64,000 nt of DNA from positions 5,952,001 through 6,016,000 of the forward strand of contig NZ_VIWW01000001.1 in the NCBI RefSeq assembly GCF_007829885.1. The letters run 5' to 3'. A model generated the notes under the pieces. That model was not told the DNA's origin. It did no database searches and was given only the letters and a program-made list of their open reading frames with translations. The translations under genes and the position numbers were made by a program. The DNA is from Streptomyces brevispora. Lineage in GTDB: Bacteria; Actinomycetota; Actinomycetes; Streptomycetales; Streptomycetaceae. Below are positions 7,117-15,867 of the stretch, piece after piece; position 1 is the first letter of the stretch, and the number at the start of each line of letters is the position of its first letter.

Positions 7117-9369
7117 CTACCGCCGCCTCAGGTCGAGGACGCGGTCCACGCCGGCCGTCAGCTCCAGCGGAGCCGCGATGCTTCCGGCGGAGGAATCGGT
7201 GAGGGCGCTGCCCTCTCCCGTGCGGACATCGACACGGGCGTCACGGGTGGGGTGCAGGACCGCGGTCGCGGTGCCGTCGGCGAACCAGCGCAGATCCAGA
7301 CCCGCGCCGAACCTGGTCCGTATGCCGCGCAGTTCACCGCTCGGACAGCCGGAGAGCGCTGCGGGCAGCAGGACCAGCCGGTGCGGAGTCGACTGGACGA
7401 GCGACTCGATCACCGCCGCGGGCAGCGCATGGGCGGCGTCCGCGTTGTAGACGTTGCGGGACGGATAGTGCGCGCTCATCAGGGAGTCGTGGAAGAAGTC
7501 GCCCGCCAGCACGGAACCCAGCGCCGCGGAGGCCCGCCCACCGTCCCGCAGCCGTGCGGCGATCAGCGCGTGGTGCAGATGGCCATGGGCGGAGTCGTTC
7601 TCCGAACCACGCAGCTCCAGCGCGCGATGCGCGGCGGCCGACAGTTCCGGGGTGTCGTACGGGTTGATCGCGTCCAGCGGCCACACCGGGTAGAGATGGC
7701 TGAGATGGCGGTGGTCGTAGCTCTCCTCCAGGCCCGGCCACGCCCATTCGGCGAGCGCGCCGTCCCCGTTGACGAAGAAGTCCGTGAGCCGGCCCGCCAG
7801 TGCGCGCCGGCGGGCGGAAGCCGGGTCGGTGGGGGAGAGGTCGGCCGACGCGGTCAGCGCGTGACGGGCCGCCGCGAGGTCCATCGTCGCGTTGACCGTG
7901 CCCCAGCTCGCGTTGGCGGGCCGGTTCTCCGGCGAGTACGAGGGCACGACGGCGACCGTTCCGTCCGCCGCGGTCCGGGTCAGGAAGTCCTCGTAGAACA
8001 GGGCGGCCTCATGCAGCGCGCCGATCAGCCGCGGGTCCGTCACCCCGCTGGTCTCGGCGTGTTCGAGCAGCGGCTCCAGGAGCCAGTCCGCACCGGCCGT
8101 CCACAGATGCAGCGGATACGCGCGCTGGAAGTGACGGGTGTGGCCGGACTCGCCGTCGGTGTGGGACGGGGCGACGATCCCCCGCGCCCCGAAGATCGCC
8201 CGCGCGTTGTCCCGCCAGTCGCCGAGCTGGCCGTACACCAGGGCGGCATGGGCCAGGGACACCTCCGGCAGCGCAGCGGCCGCCGCCGAGGCGATCTGGA
8301 GGTTGAGATTGGCGTTGGTGGTGAACGCCCCCGACCAGGCGGTGTCCCAGTCGCCCGTCCACAGCCCCGTCAGCCGGGGCGGCAGCACACCGGACGACGA
8401 GAGCAGGTGGTACCGCCCGGCCGCGAACAGCCGCTCCAGCAGCGCGGGACTGCCGGTGAGCCTGAGCAACTCGCTGCCTGGAAGCGCGCGTTCGGCCGGA
8501 TCGGCATCCAGCGTCAGGGAGGCCCGCTCGAAGGCCGACCGGTGCCGCGCAAGGTGCCGGGCGAGCAGCGCCGGGTAGTCGTCGCACGGCAGCGCGGCGC
8601 ACTCCGCCGCGAGGTCGAGGTCGCCCGCATGGCGCCGCACCCGGGTGAGCAGCAGCAGACTCCGGGCCCCCTCGACCCGGATGCCCTCACCGGACACCGA
8701 CACCCTGCCGCCGTCCGCCCGGACGACGGTCACCCCGGTGTAAGCGAGTTCACTGTCCGGGTAGCCCACCCGCAGCGCCAGCCGGCCGCCGCCCGGGGTC
8801 AGCACGGTGCTGCGCCCGATGGCCAGCCGCGGTGGCGCTCCGGGCAGGGCGTGGTCCAGGGTCAGGTCCACCGCGAGCCCGGGTCCGGTCACGGACTGGA
8901 CGATCACGTCGTCCGCGCGGGAGACGAACACCTTGCTGCGCCGGCCCTCGCTGACGGCCCGGATCTCACCCGTGGCGAAGTCGACCGAACGCCGGTAGCC
9001 GGAGAGGGGCGAGCCGGAGCCGGGGGCGGGTACCGAGGCGGGGGTGGGGCGGATCCGGGTCTGGAACGCCGGATGGAAGGGCTGCACCCAGGCCAACGGC
9101 CGCCCCGCCCCGAACCGTTCGGCGGCCGTGGTGTCCCCGGCCAGCAGGGAGTCCCGCAGCCGGTCCAGCCGGTCCGCGAGCTCGGGCGGACGGGTGTGCT
9201 CGCTGCCGTTGGGCCGGACCAGGGTGTGGTGGTTGACGATGACCCGGTCGTCGACCGGATCCCCGTACACCATGGCGCCGTGCCGGCCGTTGCCGCCGAG
9301 GAAGGCGTCCTCCCAGCGGGCGGCGGGGCGCGGCTCCCAGGTGCCGTCGATCCGCGCGCGGCCCGTCAC
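7117..9369 (-). CDS. GH95 alpha-L-fucosidase (or alpha-L-galactosidase)
   Basis: 750 residues from GTG 9369. The start overlaps the stop of the GH42 gene by 4 bp (GTGA). The longer open frame upstream is only the shadow of GH42. GH95 signatures are present: LGGNGRHGAMVYG near the N-terminus, N352-A-N354 in TTNANLNLQ, E481 in PSYSPEN, and DHRHLSHLYPVWP. These match the positions of the catalytic Asn pair and Glu known from bifidobacterial 1,2-alpha-L-fucosidase. There is no signal peptide, so it acts in the cytoplasm. In a xyloglucan pathway it would remove the terminal alpha-1,2-linked fucose from imported oligosaccharides. Confidence 0.9.
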   Translation of the reverse strand: MTGRARIDGTWEPRPAARWEDAFLGGNGRHGAMVYGDPVDDRVIVNHHTLVRPNGSEHTRPPELADRLDRLRDSLLAGDTTAAERFGAGRPLAWVQPFHPAFQTRIRPTPASVPAPGSGSPLSGYRRSVDFATGEIRAVSEGRRSKVFVSRADDVIVQSVTGPGLAVDLTLDHALPGAPPRLAIGRSTVLTPGGGRLALRVGYPDSELAYTGVTVVRADGGRVSVSGEGIRVEGARSLLLLTRVRRHAGDLDLAAECAALPCDDYPALLARHLARHRSAFERASLTLDADPAERALPGSELLRLTGSPALLERLFAAGRYHLLSSSGVLPPRLTGLWTGDWDTAWSGAFTTNANLNLQIASAAAAALPEVSLAHAALVYGQLGDWRDNARAIFGARGIVAPSHTDGESGHTRHFQRAYPLHLWTAGADWLLEPLLEHAETSGVTDPRLIGALHEAALFYEDFLTRTAADGTVAVVPSYSPENRPANASWGTVNATMDLAAARHALTASADLSPTDPASARRRALAGRLTDFFVNGDGALAEWAWPGLEESYDHRHLSHLYPVWPLDAINPYDTPELSAAAHRALELRGSENDSAHGHLHHALIAARLRDGGRASAALGSVLAGDFFHDSLMSAHYPSRNVYNADAAHALPAAVIESLVQSTPHRLVLLPAALSGCPSGELRGIRTRFGAGLDLRWFADGTATAVLHPTRDARVDVRTGEGSALTDSSAGSIAAPLELTAGVDRVLDLRRR

Positions 9370-11342
9370 GGCGCGGCGCTTCGCAGTACGGCCACGCCGT
9401 GGCGGCCCAGCTCCACGGGTCCCTGCACCGGCTTCCCGGTCAGCACGTCCTCCCGGTCGCCGGGCACGGCCACGGTGACCGCGGTCCGCCCGTGGTTGAG
9501 CAGGAAGAGCAGCTCGCCGCGGCGGACCGCCTCCACACCGTCGGGCAGCCCCGCCAGCACCGGCTCCACACCGGCCTCCCGCACCACCCCGCCGAGCAGC
9601 GCGCGCAGTGCCTCGGGTTCGGGCAGCGTCGACAGGTACCAGGCCCGGCCCCTGCGCAGCACCGCGGGCAGCCCGGCCAGTTCGCCGTCGCGATAGGCGG
9701 CCACCACCTCGGTGCCCGCCGCCACCTCCAGTTCCTCGGACCAGAGCCCGCCCCGGAAGCCGTCGCACTGCACGGCCGAGCCCGCGTCCAGCGGCCACCA
9801 CTCGTGCAGGGTCCGGATGCCGAACAGCTCACGCAGCCGCACGTCCATGCCGCCCGGCCTGATCCGGTCGTCCACGTCCGCGACCCCGCTGAAGAAGCCG
9901 CAGACCAGCCTCCCGCCGCCGCGCACATACGCCACGAGGTTGTCGATCGCGGCGTCCGTCAGCAGATACAGGTGCGGTACGGCCACCGTCTTGAACCGGC
10001 TCAGATCGGCGTCGGGCCGGGCGAACTCCGTGATGACACCGTTCTCCCACAGGGCCCGGTGCCAGCTCTGCACCACCTCGGTGTAGTCCAGCAGCGAGGA
10101 CGGCCTGCCCTCCTGCGTGCCCGCCCACCAGGAGTCCCAGTCGTGCAGGATCGCCACCTCGGCGGGTACGTCGCTGCCGCCGACGGCCGGGCCGATCAAC
10201 GCCAGTTCCGCCCCGAGGCGCTTGATCTCGCGGAAGGTGCGCCCCTGTTCGCCGGCGTGGGTGAGCATCCCGGAGTGGAACTTCTCCGAGCCCTGCCGGG
10301 ACTGGCGCCACTGGAAGTAGCAGACGGCGTCCGCACCCCGCGCGACCGCCTGGAGCGACCAGAGCCGGTTCAGCCCATCGGGCTTGGGATGGTTGACGCC
10401 CCGCCAGTTGACCGGGCCCGCCGCCTGCTCCATCAGCATCCACGGCCCGGCGGCCTGCGAACGCGTCATGTCGGCGAGCATCGCGTTGTACTGACCGCCC
10501 CGCGGGTCCCGGGGGTCCGGATAGATGTCGACGGAGACGATGTCCTCCTGGGCCGACCACGCCCAGGCGTCCTGCCCCGACCACAGGGGCATGAAGTTGG
10601 TCGTCACCGGGATGTGCGGGGTGTGCCGGGCGACGATGTCGCGCTCGGCGACGTAGCACTCCATCAACGCGTCGGAGGTGAACCGCTTGAAGTCCAGCAC
10701 CTGCGCCGGGTTCTTCATGTACTGCGCTTTGCGCGGCGGCAGGATCTCCGTCCAGGAGTCGTAGCGCTGGCTCCAGAACGCCGTGCCCCAGGCTTCGTTG
10801 AGTGCGTCCGCGGTGCCGTACCGGCTGCGCAGCCAGCGGCGGAAGTGGGCGGCAGTCTCGTCGCACCAGCAGTGGGTGCAGTACTCGTTGTTGATGTGCC
10901 ACACGGTGAGCGCCGGGTGGTTCGCGTACCGCGCCGCGAGGTCCTCGGTGAGGGCGGCGGCATAGCGCCGGTAGACCGGGGAGCTCGCGCAGAACTGCTG
11001 GCGCGACCCGTACCAGACGATCGAACCGTCCTCCGTACGCGGCAGGGTCTCGGGATGCCGTGCCCCCATCCAGGGCGGCGGGGAGGCGGTCGGGGTGGCG
11101 AGTACGACGCCGATGCCGTTCGCGTGCATCAGGTCCATCAGCCGGTCCAGCCAGCCGAACTCCCGTGCACCAGGGCGTGGTTCGATTTTCGCCCAGGAGA
11201 AGACGCCGAGGGTGACGGAGTTGACCCCGGCCTCCTTCATCAGCCGGGCGTCGTCCTCCCACACCTCCTCGGGCCACTGCTCGGGGTTGTAGTCGCCTCC
11301 GAAGAGGATGCGGCCACGGGCCGCGTCGCGCAGGGACGGCAT
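9366..11342 (-). CDS. GH42 beta-galactosidase, cytoplasmic
   Basis: 658 residues, a usual length for GH42. The N-terminal TIM barrel carries the acid/base E153 in WHINNEY and the nucleophile E305 in MLMEQAAG. A cysteine set (C118, C155, C158, C160) matches the zinc site of this family. The trimerisation and C-terminal domains follow. There is no export signal. It would release galactose from the galactosyl-xylosyl side chains of xyloglucan fragments. The 30-bp gap to the GH74 stop and the overlap with GH95 downstream place it in the ABC/GH operon. Confidence 0.94.
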   Translation of the reverse strand: MPSLRDAARGRILFGGDYNPEQWPEEVWEDDARLMKEAGVNSVTLGVFSWAKIEPRPGAREFGWLDRLMDLMHANGIGVVLATPTASPPPWMGARHPETLPRTEDGSIVWYGSRQQFCASSPVYRRYAAALTEDLAARYANHPALTVWHINNEYCTHCWCDETAAHFRRWLRSRYGTADALNEAWGTAFWSQRYDSWTEILPPRKAQYMKNPAQVLDFKRFTSDALMECYVAERDIVARHTPHIPVTTNFMPLWSGQDAWAWSAQEDIVSVDIYPDPRDPRGGQYNAMLADMTRSQAAGPWMLMEQAAGPVNWRGVNHPKPDGLNRLWSLQAVARGADAVCYFQWRQSRQGSEKFHSGMLTHAGEQGRTFREIKRLGAELALIGPAVGGSDVPAEVAILHDWDSWWAGTQEGRPSSLLDYTEVVQSWHRALWENGVITEFARPDADLSRFKTVAVPHLYLLTDAAIDNLVAYVRGGGRLVCGFFSGVADVDDRIRPGGMDVRLRELFGIRTLHEWWPLDAGSAVQCDGFRGGLWSEELEVAAGTEVVAAYRDGELAGLPAVLRRGRAWYLSTLPEPEALRALLGGVVREAGVEPVLAGLPDGVEAVRRGELLFLLNHGRTAVTVAVPGDREDVLTGKPVQGPVELGRHGVAVLRSAAP

Positions 11343-11372
11343 GGCGTCTCTCGTTCCTTGGACCGACCGGTC

Positions 11373-13619
11373 CTATTCGGGTTCTGCGTACTGGATGCCG
11401 CGGCCGTTGGTGCCCAGGTGGATCCGGCCGTGGACGCGGGGGTCACCGGTGATCACTTCGCCGGTCCAGCCCCACTGGTGGGTGTCGTCGTTGATCCGGA
11501 CCCAGGTGGCGCCCGCGTCGTCCGAGCGCAGCACCGCCACACCGTCGAACGTCGCGGAGACCCTGCCGGTCTGGAAGACGGCCGGGTAGCCGGCGCCGGG
11601 CCGTTCGCGGTTTCTCACCGGTGCGGCTCTGCCGAAGCCCAGGGCGTGCGAGGCCTGGCAGCCGGCCACCGCCGCGAACGTCACGCCGCCGTCCGTCGAG
11701 CGGAACAGGCCGTTGTCCTTCGCGGACAGCCACAGATCACCGCTGCGGTCCGGGGCGGCCGCCACCTTGAACTGCACGTCGCCGGAGGGGAGTCCGGTCG
11801 CGCCCCGGGTGAACGTCGCCCCCGCGTCCCGGGAACGGAAGACCGCTCCGGTGTCGGTGTCGTAGACGTAGAAGCGCCGCGGGTCGAGCGGATCGGCGAC
11901 CGGAGTACCGCCCTTGGGGAAGGTCGCGACCTCGGTCCAGGTCGCACCGCCGTCCGTGGAGCGGTGGGCCGGATACTTCGTGCCGTCCCAGTGGATGAAG
12001 GACCAGAGCAGCGTCGCCCCGTCCGCCGAGACCGCGACGGGGCCCGGGGCGGAGGCCGCGATCTCCGGCTGGGCGGCGAACGGCTGCCAGCTCCTGCCGC
12101 CGTCGTACGAGAAGGCTCCGGCGGCGTTCGATCCGGACGGCCAGCCCGTCCGCACGACGTACGAGGGCCGACGCGCGGCCAGGGCGAGACCGGTGGCCGT
12201 GCCGAAGACCGGGTTCGACGCCATGCCGCGGGACGGGGAGGCGGTGAGCGAGTCGTGGTACATCACCCCGATGTCGCCCAGCCCGCTGAGGAGCCTGGCG
12301 CCCGTCCCGGGCGGGGCGATGAGGAATCTCACCGCCGACTCCTCGAGACCGCGGACCTCTGGTGCCCAGTGGACGAGGTCGCGGGTCCCGAAGACCGTCG
12401 CGCCGGTCCCGAACACGATGTGCTTCGAGTCGAAGGGATCGACCGCGACGGACTGGATCCACCAGCCGAACTTGGCCTTCGCCTCGCCCCAGCGCAGATA
12501 CGGCGTCTCCGAGACGTCGAGGACCGCGGCGTCCTTGAGTGAGGTCCAGGAGGCGCCGCCGTCGGTGGAACGGAACACGGTGTCGACCTGCGACCAGCGG
12601 TTGTTCGTGGTGACGACGAGGGTGCCGGCGCGGCGTGCGTCGACCGCGACACCGCCGTAGCCGAAGCCGTCCCCGGCCGCGGCGTCCGGCTTCACCGGAG
12701 TGACCTCGCTCCAGGTGCCGGTCACCGTGTCCAGCCGGTGCACCGCGCCGTCCGACTGGCCGTTGGGGCCCGGGGCGTCCGCGTAGGTGACGTACAGCGC
12801 CCGGCCGCGGGCGTCGTACGCGGCCCGGACCGGCACCTTCGTCGCCGCGCTCCCCGACGGCCCGCCCGGCACCGCCTCCCAGCCGCCGGACGCGTCCGTG
12901 CGGTAGAGCGAGGTGGGGCCGTCACCCCAGCCCGCGTACACCGTCCGGCCCGCGGCGGCGAGGAACACGACGCCCTGGCCGCCCGCCGACGGCGTGGCCG
13001 GGAAGGCGGCGGGGGCCCAGGTGGCACCCCGGTCGGTGGAGCGCAGCAGTCCGTCGTGCCGGGTGCCGAGCCACAGCGTCCCGCTGTCCCGCGGGTCCAC
13101 CAGCAACCGCTCACCGGCGCCCCGCCCGTCCTCGTTGGCACCGAGCCGCACGGTCAGGTCGGCCCGCTTCCAGGTCGCGCCCCGGTCCTCGGACCGGAGC
13201 ACGGCGCCGGGACTCGCCCAGTCCTGGGCATACGTACCGCAGGCCAGGTAGAGGCGGTCCGGGTGCGCCGGGTCGACGGCCAGGGCCTCGACGCCGAGCA
13301 GGTTCCAGTCGTCCCAGCCGATGTGGTCGGTGAGCGCGGTCCAGCGGGCCTTCGCCGCGTCCCAACGGTAGGCGCCGCCGATGTCGGTACGGGCGTACGC
13401 CAGCCCCTTCACGGCCGGGTGGAACAGCAGCCCGGTGACGAATCCGGTGCCGCCGATCGCGGCGGTCCGCCAGCGGTGCGGCTGGTGCCTCTCGTCGTGC
13501 CGGTGCGTCGGGGCGGCAGCGGCGGGGGCCGCGACCGGCAGGGCCGTGGCCGCCGCGGCGACGGCCGCTCCGGCGAGCACGGTACGGCGGCTGGGCGTGG
13601 GCGCGGACGAAGCGCGCAT
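11373..13619 (-). CDS. Secreted GH74 xyloglucanase (Tat signal)
   Basis: 748 residues. A twin-arginine signal (SRRTVLAGAAVAAAA) leads into two seven-bladed beta-propellers with many Asp-box-like repeats (RSTDGGATW, RSEDRGATW, RSDDAGATW). The two catalytic aspartates of GH74 fall in TDIGGAYRW (D79) and GLGDIG (D449). The family is highly specific for xyloglucan (endo-xyloglucanase or reducing-end cellobiohydrolase), making this the strongest substrate marker of the locus. ATG 13619 was chosen because GGAAGG lies 8 nt upstream. The long upstream extension in frame overlaps the permease and is not credible. No carbohydrate-binding module is attached. Confidence 0.93.
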   Translation of the reverse strand: MRASSAPTPSRRTVLAGAAVAAAATALPVAAPAAAAPTHRHDERHQPHRWRTAAIGGTGFVTGLLFHPAVKGLAYARTDIGGAYRWDAAKARWTALTDHIGWDDWNLLGVEALAVDPAHPDRLYLACGTYAQDWASPGAVLRSEDRGATWKRADLTVRLGANEDGRGAGERLLVDPRDSGTLWLGTRHDGLLRSTDRGATWAPAAFPATPSAGGQGVVFLAAAGRTVYAGWGDGPTSLYRTDASGGWEAVPGGPSGSAATKVPVRAAYDARGRALYVTYADAPGPNGQSDGAVHRLDTVTGTWSEVTPVKPDAAAGDGFGYGGVAVDARRAGTLVVTTNNRWSQVDTVFRSTDGGASWTSLKDAAVLDVSETPYLRWGEAKAKFGWWIQSVAVDPFDSKHIVFGTGATVFGTRDLVHWAPEVRGLEESAVRFLIAPPGTGARLLSGLGDIGVMYHDSLTASPSRGMASNPVFGTATGLALAARRPSYVVRTGWPSGSNAAGAFSYDGGRSWQPFAAQPEIAASAPGPVAVSADGATLLWSFIHWDGTKYPAHRSTDGGATWTEVATFPKGGTPVADPLDPRRFYVYDTDTGAVFRSRDAGATFTRGATGLPSGDVQFKVAAAPDRSGDLWLSAKDNGLFRSTDGGVTFAAVAGCQASHALGFGRAAPVRNRERPGAGYPAVFQTGRVSATFDGVAVLRSDDAGATWVRINDDTHQWGWTGEVITGDPRVHGRIHLGTNGRGIQYAEPE

Positions 13620-13678
13620 GGCGAACACCTTCCGGACGGGGGAGGGGAGGGAGGCCGGGCGGGGCCGGTGCCGGGGGA

Positions 13679-14650
13679 TCAGCCCTTCACGGCGCCGGTG
13701 AGCATGCCCTTCTGGAAGTGCTTCTGGACGAACGGGGACAGCACCGCGACCGGGATCAGCGCGAGGATCATGACCGCCATCTGCACGGCGAGGCTGTTGA
13801 TCGCCCCGCTGCTGACCGCCGCGCCCATGGCGCCCGGAGGTACCTGGTGCTGGAGGACCAGCTGGCGAAGGATCATCTGCAGCGGGTACTTGTCGCTGTC
13901 CTGGATGTAGAGCATCGCGTTGAACCACTGGCTCCAGTAGCCGACCGCGTAGAACAGCGAGATCACGGCGATCACCGCACGCGACAGCGGCATGATGATC
14001 TGGAGCAGGATCCGCCACTCGCCGGCGCCGTCGATCCGGGCCGCGTCGATGAGTTCGGGCGCGGTGTCCATGAAGAAGCCGCGCAGGACGAGCACGTTGA
14101 AGACGCTGATCGCGCTGGGCAGGATCATCGACCAGTAGCTGTCACTCAGCCCGATGCCCGTGACCAGCAGATACGTGGGGATGAGACCGGCGCCGAAGAA
14201 CATCGTCGCCATCAGGGTCATCAGCAGTGGACGGTGGGCGTACGAATCGCGGCGGCTCAGCCCGTACGCGCACAGGATCGAGACCACCATGCTGACCACC
14301 GTGCCGACGACGGTGAGGCCCACGCTCACGGCGGCCGCGCGGGTCACCGCGCCCCCGCTGAGCAGTTCCTTGTAGGCGATGAAGGTGATGTGCTCGGGCC
14401 AGACGACCAGTCCGCCGGCCTTGTTGATCGTCTTGGTGTCGGAGAGGCTGGTGACGAGCACCACCCAGATCGGGACGATCACGATCGCGCAGATCGCGAC
14501 GAGACCGACGCCCTTGAAGGCGAGACCCGCCTTGGTGGGCTCCTCCTCCCACACGGGGCGGGGTTCCATGCGCAGGGCGCGCTGGAGCGGCGTCTCCGTG
14601 CGGGGCGCGGGTCCGGCCGGATCCCTCTCATGTTCCAGGAGCGTTGTCAT
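13679..14650 (-). CDS. Sugar ABC transporter permease (CUT1, LplC/YtcP type)
   Basis: 323 residues with a long polar N-terminus and six predicted membrane helices. The EAA loop reads DAARIDGAGEWRILLQIIMPLSR, where the coupling helix meets the ATPase. The start ATG overlaps the stop of the partner permease (ATGA). The sequence flavour (LIPTYLLVTGIGL, GAVKG at the C-terminus) fits the LplC/YtcP-like CUT1 group, whose members import oligosaccharides. It would form a heterodimer with the neighbouring permease. Confidence 0.93.
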   Translation of the reverse strand: MTTLLEHERDPAGPAPRTETPLQRALRMEPRPVWEEEPTKAGLAFKGVGLVAICAIVIVPIWVVLVTSLSDTKTINKAGGLVVWPEHITFIAYKELLSGGAVTRAAAVSVGLTVVGTVVSMVVSILCAYGLSRRDSYAHRPLLMTLMATMFFGAGLIPTYLLVTGIGLSDSYWSMILPSAISVFNVLVLRGFFMDTAPELIDAARIDGAGEWRILLQIIMPLSRAVIAVISLFYAVGYWSQWFNAMLYIQDSDKYPLQMILRQLVLQHQVPPGAMGAAVSSGAINSLAVQMAVMILALIPVAVLSPFVQKHFQKGMLTGAVKG

Positions 14651-15768
14651 TTCTTGGAGTACACCCCCTGCTCACCCAGCATGTGGGCGACCTTGTTGGC
14701 GCCCAGCACCATGGCGACGCTGAACAGCCCCTTGAAGATCCCGGCGGCGGCCGCGTAGCCGAAGTCGCCGGTCTTGATGCCCGTCCACCAGATGTAGGTG
14801 TCGAGGATTTCCGAAGCTCCGGCACCGACCTGGTCGCGCTGGAGCAGAATCTGCTCGAAGTCGAGGTTGAGCGCGCTGCCCACCCGCAGGACGAGCAGCA
14901 GTGCGATGACCGGGCGCAGCGCGGGCAGCGTGACGTGCCACATGCGGTGCCAGCGGCCCGCGCCGTCCACGGCGGCTGCCTCGTAGAGGTCGGTGTTGAC
15001 GGCGGCGAGCGCGGCGAGGAAGACGATCACGCCCCAGCCCGCGTCCTTCCATACGGCCTGGGCGGAGACCAGGAACTTGAAGAAGCCCGGGTTGGTCATC
15101 AGGTCGAAGCCCTCGTGACCGTGGTCGCGCAGCCACTGGGCGACCAGGCCGGCGCCGCCGAACATCTGCTGGAAGACGGTGACGACCAGCACCCAGGAGA
15201 AGAAGTGCGGCAGGTAGACGACCGCCTGGACCCAGGCCCGCACCCGTGCGCTCATGATCGTGTTGAGCAGCAGCGCGATCGCGATCGGGATGGGGAAGAA
15301 GAGGACGAGCTGGGTGACGAAGATGACCAGGGTGTTGACGAGGACTTCCCAGAAGCGGTAGTCCTCGAAGATCCGGGTGAAGTTGTCGAAGCCGACGAAG
15401 GGGCTGCCGGTGATGCCCAGGTCGTAGACGTCGTAGTCCTGGAAGGCCACGATGTTCCCGAGCAGCGGGATGTAGTTGAACAGCAGCAGCAGGGCGATGG
15501 CCGGCAGGGTCATCAGTACCAGGGTGCGGTCGCGCCGCAGGCGTTGGCGCCAGGTGATGCCACCCGTCCGCGGTCCGGAGCCGGCAAGCCCGTTCTTCGC
15601 CGGTCCGCTCCTCGCCGTACGGCTGCGGCGGATGCCGATCGCCCGGGACCTGCCCGTACGTCCGCCGCTGCTGTCCTGGCCGTCACCGCTCCCGCTGCCA
15701 CCGGCGGGGGCGCTGGCCCCGTCGTGGGTGCGGTCCGGGTCGGTCGCGACCGTGGCCCGTGGCTTCAC
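14647..15768 (-). CDS. Sugar ABC transporter permease (CUT1, LplB/YteP type)
   Basis: 373 residues from GTG 15768, with GGGGAG 8 nt upstream. The first 75 residues are low-complexity and basic (Gly/Ser/Arg-rich) before the first membrane helix TLVLMTLPAIALLLLFNYIP. The EAA loop YEAAAVDGAGRWHRMWHVTLP is intact. It is the partner of the adjacent permease, with an ATGA overlap. No ATP-binding subunit is encoded anywhere in the cluster. In Streptomyces such systems are usually energised by the shared ATPase MsiK encoded elsewhere. Confidence 0.93.
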   Translation of the reverse strand: MKPRATVATDPDRTHDGASAPAGGSGSGDGQDSSGGRTGRSRAIGIRRSRTARSGPAKNGLAGSGPRTGGITWRQRLRRDRTLVLMTLPAIALLLLFNYIPLLGNIVAFQDYDVYDLGITGSPFVGFDNFTRIFEDYRFWEVLVNTLVIFVTQLVLFFPIPIAIALLLNTIMSARVRAWVQAVVYLPHFFSWVLVVTVFQQMFGGAGLVAQWLRDHGHEGFDLMTNPGFFKFLVSAQAVWKDAGWGVIVFLAALAAVNTDLYEAAAVDGAGRWHRMWHVTLPALRPVIALLLVLRVGSALNLDFEQILLQRDQVGAGASEILDTYIWWTGIKTGDFGYAAAAGIFKGLFSVAMVLGANKVAHMLGEQGVYSKK

Positions 15769-15867
15769 CGTGTGCTCCCCATTCGTGCTCTTGGCCCCGG
15801 CCGCCGGGCTTCGTGCGCCCGGCGGCCCTCGTGCTGTGCTGCGTACGGTCGGTGCGCGTCGTACGCG

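Noticed and set aside
9370..9801. N-terminal extension of the GH95 gene
   Set aside because: It is the frame-shifted shadow of the GH42 3' end; the GTGA-coupled start is natural.
13620..14018. Longer start for the GH74 gene
   Set aside because: The extension overlaps a permease; the Tat signal and GGAAGG site fix the start at 13619.
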